Source: JAGTVG01 sp963820995 (lineage in GTDB: Bacteria > Bacteroidota > Bacteroidia > Cytophagales > Cyclobacteriaceae). Taken from it: a stretch of DNA of 64,000 nt. Position numbers and translations under genes: made by a program. The stretch is taken from assembly GCA_963820995.1 (NCBI GenBank), contig CAWGCL010000006.1, positions 919,453 to 983,452 of the forward strand, given 5' to 3'. Below the pieces are notes generated by a model. That model was not told the origin of the DNA. It searched no databases and saw nothing but the letters and a program-made list of their open reading frames with translations. Shown here piece after piece: positions 27,939-37,215 of this stretch; position 1 is the stretch's first letter, and each line of letters begins with the position of its first letter.

Positions 27939-28165
27939 TTTTGAAATTAATCTCATATTTCTGATCATACTTTTATGAAAAAATTTCCTTATAATTCAAA
28001 AATAAATAGGAATAGAGTCAAAAACGAAAATATGGACTTTTATAGTTTAATATGACAATCATTCCGGAGAAATATATTTGATCAAATCATTATCAAGGTT
28101 AAATTCTGGCATTTCAATACAAAAAGAAATTCATGGTTTTTTTAACTAGGATTGTATGCTTTGTA

Positions 28166-28173
28166 TATATTTG
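28166..28173 (+). promoter_or_regulatory. Possible Bacteroidota -7 promoter element (TATATTTG)
   Basis: TATATTTG matches the Bacteroidota consensus TAnnTTTG exactly and lies 19 bases before the ATG at 28193. No clear TTTG is found 19-21 bases upstream, so the match is only half of a promoter. Confidence 0.3.
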
Positions 28174-28263
28174 AAGCTTGTCTACTAATATTATGAGAAA
28201 AAACATAACTATAATTCAATTCATCCTTATTCTTTCAACTCGGTTCTGGCACAGGAAGAAAAT

Positions 28264-29283
28264 ATGGATTTTGAAAAATACAATCCTGTTTCTACCCTGG
28301 TAGTACCGGAAAATATATTGTCTGAATCACGATTTCCCTTCATTGATGTTCACAGCCACCACTGGAGAATGGGCACGATGGATCTTAAAGAGTTAATCAC
28401 AGAAATGGATAAAATGAATATGGCCGTTATGGTCAACCTGAGTGGAGGGAATGGCGATCGATTAAAGGAAATGATCGATAACGTCCACAATAATTACCCC
28501 AACAGGTTTATCGTTTTCGCCAACGTTGATTTTAACGGCATCGGGGAAGCAGGCTGGACTGAGAAAGCCGTACGACAACTTGAAGCTGATGTAAATAATG
28601 GAGCGAGAGGTTTGAAGATCTATAAAAGTCTGGGATTTAGTGTTACGGATAACAAAGGCAACAGGGTAGCTGTAGATGATTCCAGGATCGATCCTATCTG
28701 GTCTAAATGTGGCGAATTAGGTATACCCGTTCTTATCCATTCAGCTGATCCTGCTCCATTCTGGGCGCCACATGACGAGTACAATGAAAGATGGCTGGAA
28801 TTAAAGCAAAAACCTAACAGGAAACGGTCAGATACAGATCCAGCTCCATGGGAACAGATCATTCAGGAACAGCATAATGTATTTAAAAAGCATCCCGGCA
28901 CAAATTTTATAAATGCACACCTCGGCTGGTACGGGAATAATCTGTCAAAATTAAGTGAATTGATGGATGCGATGCCAAATATGTATTCCGAAATTGGAGC
29001 GGTCCTGGCAGAATTGGGACGACAACCACGAAATGCCAGTGCTTTTCTGATAAAATACCAGGACAGGATCATGTTTGGCAAGGATTCCTGGGCTCCGGAT
29101 GAATACCCTTTTTATTTCAGGGTACTGGAAACCACAGATGAATACTTTGACTATTATCGCAAAAGGCATGCTTTCTGGAAGATGTACGGCCTAAATCTTC
29201 CTGATGAAGTACTCAAAAAGCTGTATTACAAAAACGCAATAAATATTATACCAGGTATTGATAAAAGCCTTTTCCCGGATTAA
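28264..29283 (+). CDS. Amidohydrolase (PF04909-like); signal peptide out of frame upstream
   Basis: The open frame of 339 residues has IDVHSHHW (HxH), LIHSADP (His), NAHLGW (His) and FGKDSW (Asp), the metal ligands of amidohydrolase-2-type enzymes. It is a paralogue of the gene at 10.1 kb (shared LPDEVL and KYQDRI motifs). An ATG at 28193 opens an obvious signal peptide, and LSTSVLAQEENMDFEK would follow if one base were restored in the TCAACTCGG stretch near 28240. As given, the signal is out of frame, so the protein would be cytoplasmic or the gene is broken. It precedes the isomerase and phosphatase genes, with a 49-base gap. Confidence 0.82.
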   Translation: MDFEKYNPVSTLVVPENILSESRFPFIDVHSHHWRMGTMDLKELITEMDKMNMAVMVNLSGGNGDRLKEMIDNVHNNYPNRFIVFANVDFNGIGEAGWTEKAVRQLEADVNNGARGLKIYKSLGFSVTDNKGNRVAVDDSRIDPIWSKCGELGIPVLIHSADPAPFWAPHDEYNERWLELKQKPNRKRSDTDPAPWEQIIQEQHNVFKKHPGTNFINAHLGWYGNNLSKLSELMDAMPNMYSEIGAVLAELGRQPRNASAFLIKYQDRIMFGKDSWAPDEYPFYFRVLETTDEYFDYYRKRHAFWKMYGLNLPDEVLKKLYYKNAINIIPGIDKSLFPD

Positions 29284-29332
29284 GGTCTTTTAACATTTTT
29301 TTGTAGATTGCAGAAGACTAAAATTTTTAATT

Positions 29333-30220
29333 ATGAGTACTTCCAGAAGAAATTTTCTGACCCAATCAAGTCTTTTAACATCAGCAATTGCATTGAATCC
29401 TTTTAATTTGGGCAACCATCTTTTCGCCGCAAGCAAAACTAAAATGAAACTGGGGCTTGTTACCTATCTGTGGGGCAAGGACTGGGATCTTCCTACGCTT
29501 ATTACAAATTGTGAAAAGTCAAACTTGTCCGGGGTTGAACTTCGAACAGAGCATGCACATGGTGTAGAGATCAGCCTTAATTCAAGCCAGCGAGCGGAAG
29601 TCAAAAAAAGGTTTGAGGATAGTTCTGTGGAAGTCGTTGGGTATGGTTCAAATTACCAATATGACAATCCTGATCCTGATGTTCTCAGGAAGTCGATCGA
29701 GGATACAAAGAAATACATTAATTTATGTCATGATATCGGTGCTAGTGGGATCAAAGTAAAACCCAATCAGTTTCATGAAGGCGTATCAAAAGATAAAACC
29801 CTTGAACAAATCGGAGAATCACTTAATGAACTGGGAAAATTCGGCGCAGATTATGGACAGGAGATCCGTCTGGAGGTTCATGGCCCCGGGACCTCTGAAT
29901 TGCCAAATATTAAGAAGATCATGGATGTAGCCAGCCATCCTAATGTTGGAGTATGCTGGAACTGCAATGATGTTGATCTTCAGGGAGAGGGATTCGAATA
30001 CAATTTCAATCTTGTTAAAGACAGGTTTGGATCAACCGTGCATGTTAGAGAATTAAATATTGGGCCGTATCCATACCAGGAATTGATGAACTTACTGGTT
30101 GGCATGGATTATGAAGGCTGGATCTTATTGGAATGCAGGACCGATCCGGACGACAAAGTTGCGGCAATGATTGAGCAAGATAAGGTATTTAAGGAGATGA
30201 TAAAGAATGCAAAAGAATAA
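29333..30220 (+). CDS. TAT-exported sugar phosphate isomerase/epimerase-like TIM barrel
   Basis: The 295-residue protein has a TAT signal (SRRNFLTQSS) then a PF01261-type TIM barrel: LGLVTYLWGKDW, GVELRTEHAHG, GIKVKPNQFHEG and LEVHGPG. C-terminal residues VHVRELN and WILLECR supply metal ligands. These proteins isomerise or epimerise keto sugars and inositols. The export signal suggests work on extracellular sugars, like the second exported isomerase at 41 kb. It follows the amidohydrolase (49-base gap) and is 6 bases before the PhoD-like gene, so the three may form an operon. Confidence 0.85.
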   Translation: MSTSRRNFLTQSSLLTSAIALNPFNLGNHLFAASKTKMKLGLVTYLWGKDWDLPTLITNCEKSNLSGVELRTEHAHGVEISLNSSQRAEVKKRFEDSSVEVVGYGSNYQYDNPDPDVLRKSIEDTKKYINLCHDIGASGIKVKPNQFHEGVSKDKTLEQIGESLNELGKFGADYGQEIRLEVHGPGTSELPNIKKIMDVASHPNVGVCWNCNDVDLQGEGFEYNFNLVKDRFGSTVHVRELNIGPYPYQELMNLLVGMDYEGWILLECRTDPDDKVAAMIEQDKVFKEMIKNAKE

Positions 30221-30226
30221 TCTTCC

Positions 30227-31714
30227 ATGAATACTCTGTTTCGTTTTTGCCTTATATTGTTTTTCCTTATACTTGGTTTAATTGGGTGTAAAAAAAAGAC
30301 AAACGGTCCCTATTTCGCTACTGGCATAAAAATTGGCGAGGTCACAGACAATAGCGCTATCCTATGGGTTCGCTTAACAAATGATTCCCTTCCTGGAGGA
30401 TTTGGGAATCCCATGCCGGAAATTGTTTATTCGGATCCTGAAACAGGGCAAATTGTTGATGAATTTATAAAAGACAGAAATGATTATACACCTGTCATAA
30501 ATTTCCCGGATGAGGATACCTATTCGATTCTTGAAGGTGCCACTGTAGGGATTGAAGGTGATATAATGGCTTATTATAAACCTGAATATTCAGATCATTG
30601 GGAGCAAACAAATTGGTTTAAAGTTAATCCTGAAAGGGATTATACGACGCAATTTGAGCTGAGTGGTCTTCAATCAAATCAATCTTATGAGATTAGAATC
30701 GTTTCGAGGTATCCCGGAAGTAAGGCGATAGGAGAATCCATTGACGGCAGATTCAATACTGCAGCTTCTCCAGATGAAATTTCAGATGTTACATTTGCGG
30801 TCTCAACCGGACAAGCATACATAGATCAGGATGCACCTGAAGGTGGGTTCAAAATATATAAAGCCATAATGAAATTGGGGATTGATTTTTTTATACACAC
30901 CGGTGATATCGTTTACTATGACAATCTTGCCAAGAATGAAGCTTTAGCGAGATGGCATTGGTCCAGGACATATTCACTACCAACGAATTTCCAATTTCAT
31001 AAAAATGTAAGTAGCTATTTTATTAAAGACGATCATGATACATGGCTCAATGATTGTTGGCCAGGCTATGAAACCAGATTTATGGGAGATTTTACATTTG
31101 AACAAGGGCAAGCCATCTTTCTTGAACAAGTCCCCATGCGGGGGAAAACCTACAGAACCTATCGATGGGGAAAAGATCTGCAGATATGGATTATGGAAGG
31201 CCGCGATTATAGAAGCCCAAATAAAGACCCGGACGGTCCTGATAAGACAATCTGGGGGAATGAACAGAAAACCTGGTTATTCAACACTGTAAAAGAATCG
31301 GATGCCACTTTTAAGATCCTGATCAGTCCAACGCCGATAGTGGGTCCTGACAGACTGACAAAACATGATAACCATTCAAATAAAGATTTCAAATATGAGG
31401 GTGATGAGATAAGACGTTTCATTGCTGAACAAATGAATATGTATGTTGTATGTGGTGACCGTCATTGGCAGTATGTATCCCGGGATGCTGATACTGGCAT
31501 TAAGGAATATTCCTGCGGACCTGCTAGTGATGCCCATGCCGGGGGCTGGAGTAATGAAATGCTAAGCCCGGAGCATGAATATTTAAATGTCACTGGTGGT
31601 TTCCTTACAGCTAAAACTACCCGTATTAATAATGATCCCTTCCTGGTAATGTCCCATTACAATGTAGATGGAGTAATTTTAAATAGTGACACTTTATCTC
31701 TGCTAACTAATTAA
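30227..31714 (+). CDS. PhoD-like alkaline phosphatase/phosphodiesterase lipoprotein
   Basis: The 495-residue lipoprotein (LILGLIGC) has an N-terminal fibronectin-like domain (about 40-175) as in PhoD, then a metallophosphatase domain. The motifs are FIHTGDIVYYD (metal Asp/Tyr), KDDHDTWLNDCWPG (the PhoD-specific DDH pattern) and VVCGDRHWQYVS (His). It would release phosphate from phosphoesters or teichoic-acid-like polymers in the periplasm. It starts 6 bases after the isomerase stop. About 780 bases without a gene follow it, so this is the operon end. Confidence 0.88.
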   Translation: MNTLFRFCLILFFLILGLIGCKKKTNGPYFATGIKIGEVTDNSAILWVRLTNDSLPGGFGNPMPEIVYSDPETGQIVDEFIKDRNDYTPVINFPDEDTYSILEGATVGIEGDIMAYYKPEYSDHWEQTNWFKVNPERDYTTQFELSGLQSNQSYEIRIVSRYPGSKAIGESIDGRFNTAASPDEISDVTFAVSTGQAYIDQDAPEGGFKIYKAIMKLGIDFFIHTGDIVYYDNLAKNEALARWHWSRTYSLPTNFQFHKNVSSYFIKDDHDTWLNDCWPGYETRFMGDFTFEQGQAIFLEQVPMRGKTYRTYRWGKDLQIWIMEGRDYRSPNKDPDGPDKTIWGNEQKTWLFNTVKESDATFKILISPTPIVGPDRLTKHDNHSNKDFKYEGDEIRRFIAEQMNMYVVCGDRHWQYVSRDADTGIKEYSCGPASDAHAGGWSNEMLSPEHEYLNVTGGFLTAKTTRINNDPFLVMSHYNVDGVILNSDTLSLLTN

Positions 31715-32498
31715 CCTCAATTTAGAGTGTAATGATAAAGTCTTCAGGTATCAGATAATTACATCGCAATTCTTATTCGTACATCTAAAGCTGGCATTTG
31801 TTCACAAATGAACATATAAATGACCTGCTTTTTTAAGCAAACATTCAATAAACAGCTTATAATCAACTATTTATTTTTTTTGGCATGTTATGTGAAAAAC
31901 ATATTGAAACGCTGTTAATATGGAATTTTTATCAACAAATAACATTACGATCACATACCGCCACACTCAGGTAGTAATTATAGGAGAATTGGAATTCAGG
32001 CTCGTATTAAATTAATGCGTATAGAAAAAGATTTACTTTTTGATTTCATATTTATCATATTAGTAAACTAAGAAAGATTGGAGTTACAAGGATAAATAGA
32101 ATATCCCGGAATCAGGATTCTAAAGAAGTGACCAGTGTCAATGCAATATAAATTAACCACATGAATTTTCTGAAATCAATTAAATTAAGTCATAAAATCG
32201 CTAATCAATGACAATCCGTATGATCCAAAAATTACAATATTCATGAGGTCGATTATCAAAGAGAATTCTTTAGTCCTAAAACCGGACACTTTCAAACTCC
32301 AATCAGAACCTTAAACCATAAACTTCAAATGTGGGTCATACCTGATACAGCTTTTTATCCAACTGTACGGTATTGTTACAACCATTATAAGTCACAAATT
32401 TCATAATACCCTGATATCAAGGATGTTATATTTTGTGGCATATACTTCGCACTTACATGGGTAAAAGGAATTTGAAAAACCTAAATTAATATATAGCC
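31715..32498. other. Gene-free stretch of about 780 bases
   Basis: No open frame over 40 codons with protein character was found on either strand. The only structure seen is a perfect inverted repeat, CATTTGT-TC-ACAAATG, at 31795-31810, with no T tract behind it. The stretch is AT-rich and may hold the promoter of the small secreted protein that follows, but I see no convincing TTTG/TAnnTTTG pair. Confidence 0.5.
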
Positions 32499-32864
32499 AT
32501 GAAAAGTATTAACTTATACCGACTTCTGATTTCGACCCTGGTTATTGTTTTTACAGGGTTTGGCTATGCCAGTGCAAATATTTCCTCTCAGGAAGAAATT
32601 AAAAATGTTCAGGATCGTTCAATCCAATATCATGATCCAATAGAAATCGATGATGTATTCTGTACTGAGGCAGATCCCAACAAGGTTTTTATTATTCTTG
32701 ATCATTATGACAAGGTCATCACACAAGGCAGGTGTAATGATATAATGGTAAAATTTTTCCTGAGCATTTCAGATCCGCTCTTTGAAGTGGATAATATTAA
32801 GTATTTCAGGCTCGAATACACAAAACCTGCATTATTAAAAACCAAACTATTTATTAAAGATTAA
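32499..32864 (+). CDS. Small secreted protein of unknown function
   Basis: The 121-residue protein has a signal peptide ending near GYASA, followed by about 95 residues with two Cys (FCTEAD and QGRCND) and mixed acidic/hydrophobic character. I do not recognise the family. The start is a clean ATG, and a strong terminator follows 22 bases after the stop, so it is a stand-alone transcription unit. A disulfide-bonded periplasmic or surface protein is a reasonable guess. It is isolated by about 800 bases on its left side. Confidence 0.65.
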   Translation: MKSINLYRLLISTLVIVFTGFGYASANISSQEEIKNVQDRSIQYHDPIEIDDVFCTEADPNKVFIILDHYDKVITQGRCNDIMVKFFLSISDPLFEVDNIKYFRLEYTKPALLKTKLFIKD

Positions 32865-32886
32865 CCATTCCAAACAACAAACAAGT

Positions 32887-32919
32887 AAAAAGAGGCTGCC
32901 TTAAAAGCAGCCTCTTTTT
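32887..32919 (+). terminator. Strong bidirectional terminator hairpin
   Basis: A 13-base arm (AAAAAGAGGCTGC, 32887-32899) pairs perfectly with GCAGCCTCTTTTT (32907-32919) across a 7-base loop. The A and T ends make it a factor-independent terminator on both strands. It ends the small secreted-protein gene and can also stop the oxidoreductase transcript from the right. Confidence 0.85.
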
Positions 32920-33047
32920 AATTTCCTTGTGATAAGGATTTAAGGTGAATCAAATAAACTCCCATCAATTACTCTGCATTTTTTTTGTACGGTAAACCAG
33001 GATTTAACTTTTAATGTAAGCTTAGATTTATATTTGATTTTATCAGG

Positions 33048-34460
33048 TTAGGAATACACCATTTTTGCCGGATCCCATTTAACGATACGTTTATTGAAAT
33101 AACTTTCATTTGCCGCCAGGGATGGTCCAGCTGCCTTTAATCCATAAGTTGCATTTTCCATAATTGTCTTATTATCCCGAATCGCTGCGATTAAATTCGC
33201 CCAGTGATCACTCCTGTCATCATATCCTTCAGGCGGGCTGTAAACCACTTCGCCAGGTTCACTGATCATTTCGGGAACATTATAATACTTAGCGTTATAT
33301 TGCTTTACGAATTCCTCCTGAATTGATTCCGGGAATGTAAATAATGAATCATACCCACCATACTCCGGCTTATTTGGGAAAGGTGAGCGGGTTAAAAAGA
33401 TGCTATTGCCCTGGAATTTTATTGTTCCTTCCGATCCTACAAGTTTAAGTGATCCGTCTCCTCCACCACCTGCAATGAAGTTCACTCTGATCTGCATGTT
33501 AAAAGCATTGTGTGTTGCTGCCTGCGGATAATCGACTACACATGTCAATATATCCGGAACATCCCGTCCGTCTTTCCAATACCTGGTACCACCAGATCCG
33601 TAAATGGTATTTGGACCATCAGAACTGATTATATAATGTAGCCAGGAAAATAAGTGTACAAAAAGATCACCGGCTATACCAGTACCAAACTGCTGGTAAT
33701 TCCTCCACCTGAAAAACGGGATGGGATCAAAAGGCATCTTTGCAGTATCACCCAGGAAAGTATCAAAATCAACCGTTTCGGGGGACGCATCCGGCGGGAT
33801 AGAATATTGCCATGCACCTAATGAAGAATGCCGGTCATAAGCCGCTTCGACTAATATCAATTCACCAATTTCACCTGCCTCATAAATTTCTTTTGCCTTC
33901 TGCATCTGGATTGAACTGACACCCTGGCTTCCGACCTGGAATTTCGCATTATATTTCGCTTCAGCTTTAATTACCTCATGCCCTTCTTTAACTTCCTGTA
34001 CCATGGGCTTTTCGCAATAAATGGCTTTGCCTGCCTTCATAGCGTCAATAGAAATAATATCATGCCAATGATCTGGCGTAGCAACCAGCACCACGTCTAT
34101 ATCATCCATGGCCAGAATTTCACGATAGTCCCTGGTCGTTTTGATATGGTCTCCAAATACTTCCTTTATACGGGTTAATCTGCCTTCATATAGATCACAA
34201 ACCGCAACAAGTTCAACTCCGTTAACTGACAAGGCAGAATTTATATTGATAAAGCCAATAATTCCAGTCCCAATAACTCCAAGACGGATCTTGTCATTGG
34301 CAGATACTTTTTTGCTTTCATTTATATTGGCAGGTTCCAGGATCACAGATTCCCTGTAAGGCTTACGCGTAATAATGAATGGGGCGGCCCCAGCCATTAA
34401 TCCACCCTGGGCCATTCCTTTCACAAACTTACGTCTTGAATAACTTTTCTTTGTTCCCAT
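33048..34460 (-). CDS. Gfo/Idh/MocA-family oxidoreductase with TAT signal
   Basis: The 470-residue protein has a TAT signal (SRRKFVKGMAQ) and then the Rossmann start IRLGVIGTGIIG, VDVVLVATPDHWH-type strand (DIDVVLVATP) and IYCEKPMV with the catalytic Lys of the EKP motif. The C-terminal substrate domain ends with the familiar SYFNKRIVKWDP pattern of exported Bacteroidota/Planctomycete members. It would oxidise or reduce a sugar or cyclitol with NAD(P) after folding in the cytoplasm. It is monocistronic, near the GH78 gene, and fits the extracellular sugar-processing theme. Confidence 0.9.
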   Translation of the reverse strand: MGTKKSYSRRKFVKGMAQGGLMAGAAPFIITRKPYRESVILEPANINESKKVSANDKIRLGVIGTGIIGFININSALSVNGVELVAVCDLYEGRLTRIKEVFGDHIKTTRDYREILAMDDIDVVLVATPDHWHDIISIDAMKAGKAIYCEKPMVQEVKEGHEVIKAEAKYNAKFQVGSQGVSSIQMQKAKEIYEAGEIGELILVEAAYDRHSSLGAWQYSIPPDASPETVDFDTFLGDTAKMPFDPIPFFRWRNYQQFGTGIAGDLFVHLFSWLHYIISSDGPNTIYGSGGTRYWKDGRDVPDILTCVVDYPQAATHNAFNMQIRVNFIAGGGGDGSLKLVGSEGTIKFQGNSIFLTRSPFPNKPEYGGYDSLFTFPESIQEEFVKQYNAKYYNVPEMISEPGEVVYSPPEGYDDRSDHWANLIAAIRDNKTIMENATYGLKAAGPSLAANESYFNKRIVKWDPAKMVYS

Positions 34461-34629
34461 AATTGTTAGTATTTAAAAAGTATTTGTTAATATTCTATTT
34501 TGTCATTAATGTCCAGTATCATCGAGAGACTTATCCGGTAATGAGTAATTATTAAAAATTCTACGATCATGTAATTTAGATACCCATGAATTTACTACTC
34601 TCAAATTTATACAATATTCTTAAACTGTA

Positions 34630-37035
34630 TTATTGAATAGATATCTTTTGCTTTCCTTCATTAAGCTGAATAACCTCCTGCTTCCACCTGAAAGTACCAG
34701 TCATTCCTTGTGGCAACACGACAAAGCCGGAAATTCCAGATTCACCAGTCCTTTCTAAAGTGACTTCTATACTACCATTATATGCGGGAATGTATAATTC
34801 ACCCTCTATATTTTTTAATTTCCCCAGATTGGGTTGAATATCCACCGTATTGAATCCAGGAGTCTGAGGCCTGATCCCACATACAGTTGCAAGTAAATCA
34901 TAATTAGGGCTTGCGCTCCAGGCATGACAGTCTGAACGGGTTGGATCCGGTTTCTCGGCAAAAGTTGATAAGCCATTTTCGATCATAACATGCCATTGAT
35001 CAAGATATTCCAGATATAAATCGGCCATGCCGGTCTTTTTCATAGCCTGAAAAAGATAAAACCTGAAATACATCGTGCACTGGATTAACGAAGAATCTTC
35101 AAGGATCCGCTGCATAACCTTCCGTTGTGATTTTTCAGGTATTGCATCAGTCAAAATCCCGAATATATTTGCATGCTGACTGAAGATCTTTTTACCGGGC
35201 GCATCTGCCAACAATCCCTTTTCTTCATCCCAGCATTTCAAATAGACAGCGTTTTTTATTTTTCCGGAGGTTTGAGAATAAGATTCAGCAGCCTCAGGGT
35301 TTTCGAAGTTATTAAACAAATCAGCAGCCAGATCAAGTGCATATGCATATTGTAAGGTGATATTGGATGATTGTCCTTCCGCTACACCGTACGGAACACC
35401 CCCTATACGCTTCTCATTATTCCATGGCCATTCATCTGCCCAATCCACAAAATTCCACCATTCAACAGGCCCCAGCATATCTTGCTCATCCAGTCTTGAA
35501 TTAAACCAATCCAGTACATTTTCAATACCGGGGAAAAAGGAATGTACAAATTCCAGATCATCCCTGTGCATCCAGTAATCATGTATCATAGCGATCCAGA
35601 AAAGGGAATAAGGAGGTATGATTTGTTGGGATGAGCTTGGGTACCGACTTTGAGTCAATCCGTTTGGCCTTCTTGAATCGTCAAAATGCTTAATTGCTTT
35701 TCGCATAAGCTTATCATTACCATCTACATAGAGTGATATCAAAGCCTGAATCCGGGTATCCCCTACATACTGCATTTGCTCGTAATATGGACAGTCGTAA
35801 TAGATCTCTCCGGCACACAGACGCGCTGTTCTGAATCCGATATCCCATATATCTTCCAGGGAATGATCATCTGATGTAAATGAGGACCTTTCCTGGAGAG
35901 GAAAACCTGTTGGTTGACTGATAAACTGCTGGATTGTCAAAGGTTCGTCTGAAGTTTTGATCTCAACCAGTATATACCTGTATGTACGGAACCATAAAGG
36001 ACTGAAAATCCTGTTTTGTCCACCATCAGGAATGAATAAATCATAATATCCTGAAAAAGATTTCCCCTCGACTTCATCCCGGTTCCCTTTGCTACCATCC
36101 TTATTATATAGGGCCTCTGCATAAGCAATTTTCAATTCAGCATTTTTACCCCCACTTACCGTCAATTTTGGAAAACTTTTCGTTAAATAACCCTGATCCA
36201 GTAAAAAGGAAACAGATTTTCTTCCATCGAGATGAATCTTTCCATTTGTAAGATCTTCCGGGGCAATTTCTATGCCTTCAGACTTTCTAACATCTTGTAT
36301 AGATTCCCGGCCGAGGTACATCAGGTCTATTTCCCTTGGAACCAGCATCCATTCCCCGTCAGTACCTTTTCCCCTAGGGGTTCCTCCACTCAATATTCTG
36401 GGAATTTGCCAATTGCTGTCATCATAATTTAGTTGCTCCCAATTCCATGGATATCTGTTTCCATCAAGGTAATCACCAGGACCTACTACCGTAAAGGTGT
36501 TTAACTGTTCCATAAACCCGGTTATCGGTTTGTAGGATTCGTTATTATATACCAGCCATGATTCATCAGTATTTACAATTGATTCTAATGGACTATTTCC
36601 TGCCATTATAAAAGCGGTTTTTCTGGTCATCTGGGCAGCTGGGATATGTTCACCAAAATTCCAGACTACAGCTGCAATTACATTTTTCCCTGGAATTAAA
36701 AACCTGTTGATATCAAGAGGCTCAAAGCGCCAGTGTTGCAGATCACCCCTGGCAGGGCCGTAGGTTACTAATTCCCCGTTAACATATAAAATATACCTGT
36801 TATCAGCAGATACATGCACGATAAACTCCTCAGGCACTTTATCTAATGTAAAAGATTTACGGAAGTGGAAAACACCATATTCTTTTATTGATGCATCCGG
36901 ACAAGTTATCCATTTCGCTGTCCAGAAATCATTCAATATGGAGGAATTGATCCTATTTTTATTCACCAGTGTCTGGCCAAAAAATGATGTACTGCTGAAG
37001 ATAAAAAGTAGAAAAAAATAAAAGAATCTTCTCAT
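34630..37035 (-). CDS. GH78-like alpha-L-rhamnosidase, secreted
   Basis: The 801-residue protein starts at ATG 37035 with a signal peptide (FSSTSFFGQ). It has N-terminal beta domains (VHVSADNRYILYVNGE, AVVWNFGEHIPAAQM), then a six-hairpin barrel with CPYYEQMQYVGDTR, ISLYVDG, WWNFVDWADEWPW and a C-terminal sandwich with SPNYDLLATVCGIRPQTPGF. This order and length are those of bacterial alpha-L-rhamnosidases; the Asp/Glu of the YYEQMQYVGDTR segment are probable catalytic residues. It would remove rhamnose from plant or algal glycans in the periplasm. It is divergent to the AGE-like lipoprotein gene at 37.2 kb. Confidence 0.88.
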   Translation of the reverse strand: MRRFFYFFLLFIFSSTSFFGQTLVNKNRINSSILNDFWTAKWITCPDASIKEYGVFHFRKSFTLDKVPEEFIVHVSADNRYILYVNGELVTYGPARGDLQHWRFEPLDINRFLIPGKNVIAAVVWNFGEHIPAAQMTRKTAFIMAGNSPLESIVNTDESWLVYNNESYKPITGFMEQLNTFTVVGPGDYLDGNRYPWNWEQLNYDDSNWQIPRILSGGTPRGKGTDGEWMLVPREIDLMYLGRESIQDVRKSEGIEIAPEDLTNGKIHLDGRKSVSFLLDQGYLTKSFPKLTVSGGKNAELKIAYAEALYNKDGSKGNRDEVEGKSFSGYYDLFIPDGGQNRIFSPLWFRTYRYILVEIKTSDEPLTIQQFISQPTGFPLQERSSFTSDDHSLEDIWDIGFRTARLCAGEIYYDCPYYEQMQYVGDTRIQALISLYVDGNDKLMRKAIKHFDDSRRPNGLTQSRYPSSSQQIIPPYSLFWIAMIHDYWMHRDDLEFVHSFFPGIENVLDWFNSRLDEQDMLGPVEWWNFVDWADEWPWNNEKRIGGVPYGVAEGQSSNITLQYAYALDLAADLFNNFENPEAAESYSQTSGKIKNAVYLKCWDEEKGLLADAPGKKIFSQHANIFGILTDAIPEKSQRKVMQRILEDSSLIQCTMYFRFYLFQAMKKTGMADLYLEYLDQWHVMIENGLSTFAEKPDPTRSDCHAWSASPNYDLLATVCGIRPQTPGFNTVDIQPNLGKLKNIEGELYIPAYNGSIEVTLERTGESGISGFVVLPQGMTGTFRWKQEVIQLNEGKQKISIQ

Positions 37036-37158
37036 TTTATTAATCAAAACAATATAAGGAGTAATTTAAAAATCAAACCTGGAATCAAATCTGAAAACTC
37101 AGGATTCCATAATCGCTAGCTTGATTACGTAAATAAAGTTATATCATAATACCATTTA

Positions 37159-37190
37159 TTTGCTTTATTTCAATAGAAAATTATAACTTG
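37159..37190 (+). promoter_or_regulatory. Possible Bacteroidota promoter for the AGE-like gene
   Basis: TTTG at 37159-37162 is followed after 21 bases by TAACTTG (37184-37190), close to the TTTG-N19-21-TAnnTTTG consensus but one base short. It lies 25 bases before the ATG of the AGE-like gene. Confidence 0.3.
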
Positions 37191-37215
37191 CTTTTTTATT
37201 TAAATTCGTTCCATC

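Noticed and set aside
31795..31810. Inverted repeat in the 31.7-32.5 kb gap as a terminator or operator
   Set aside because: The 7-base arms have a 2-base loop and no T run; nothing else supports a function.
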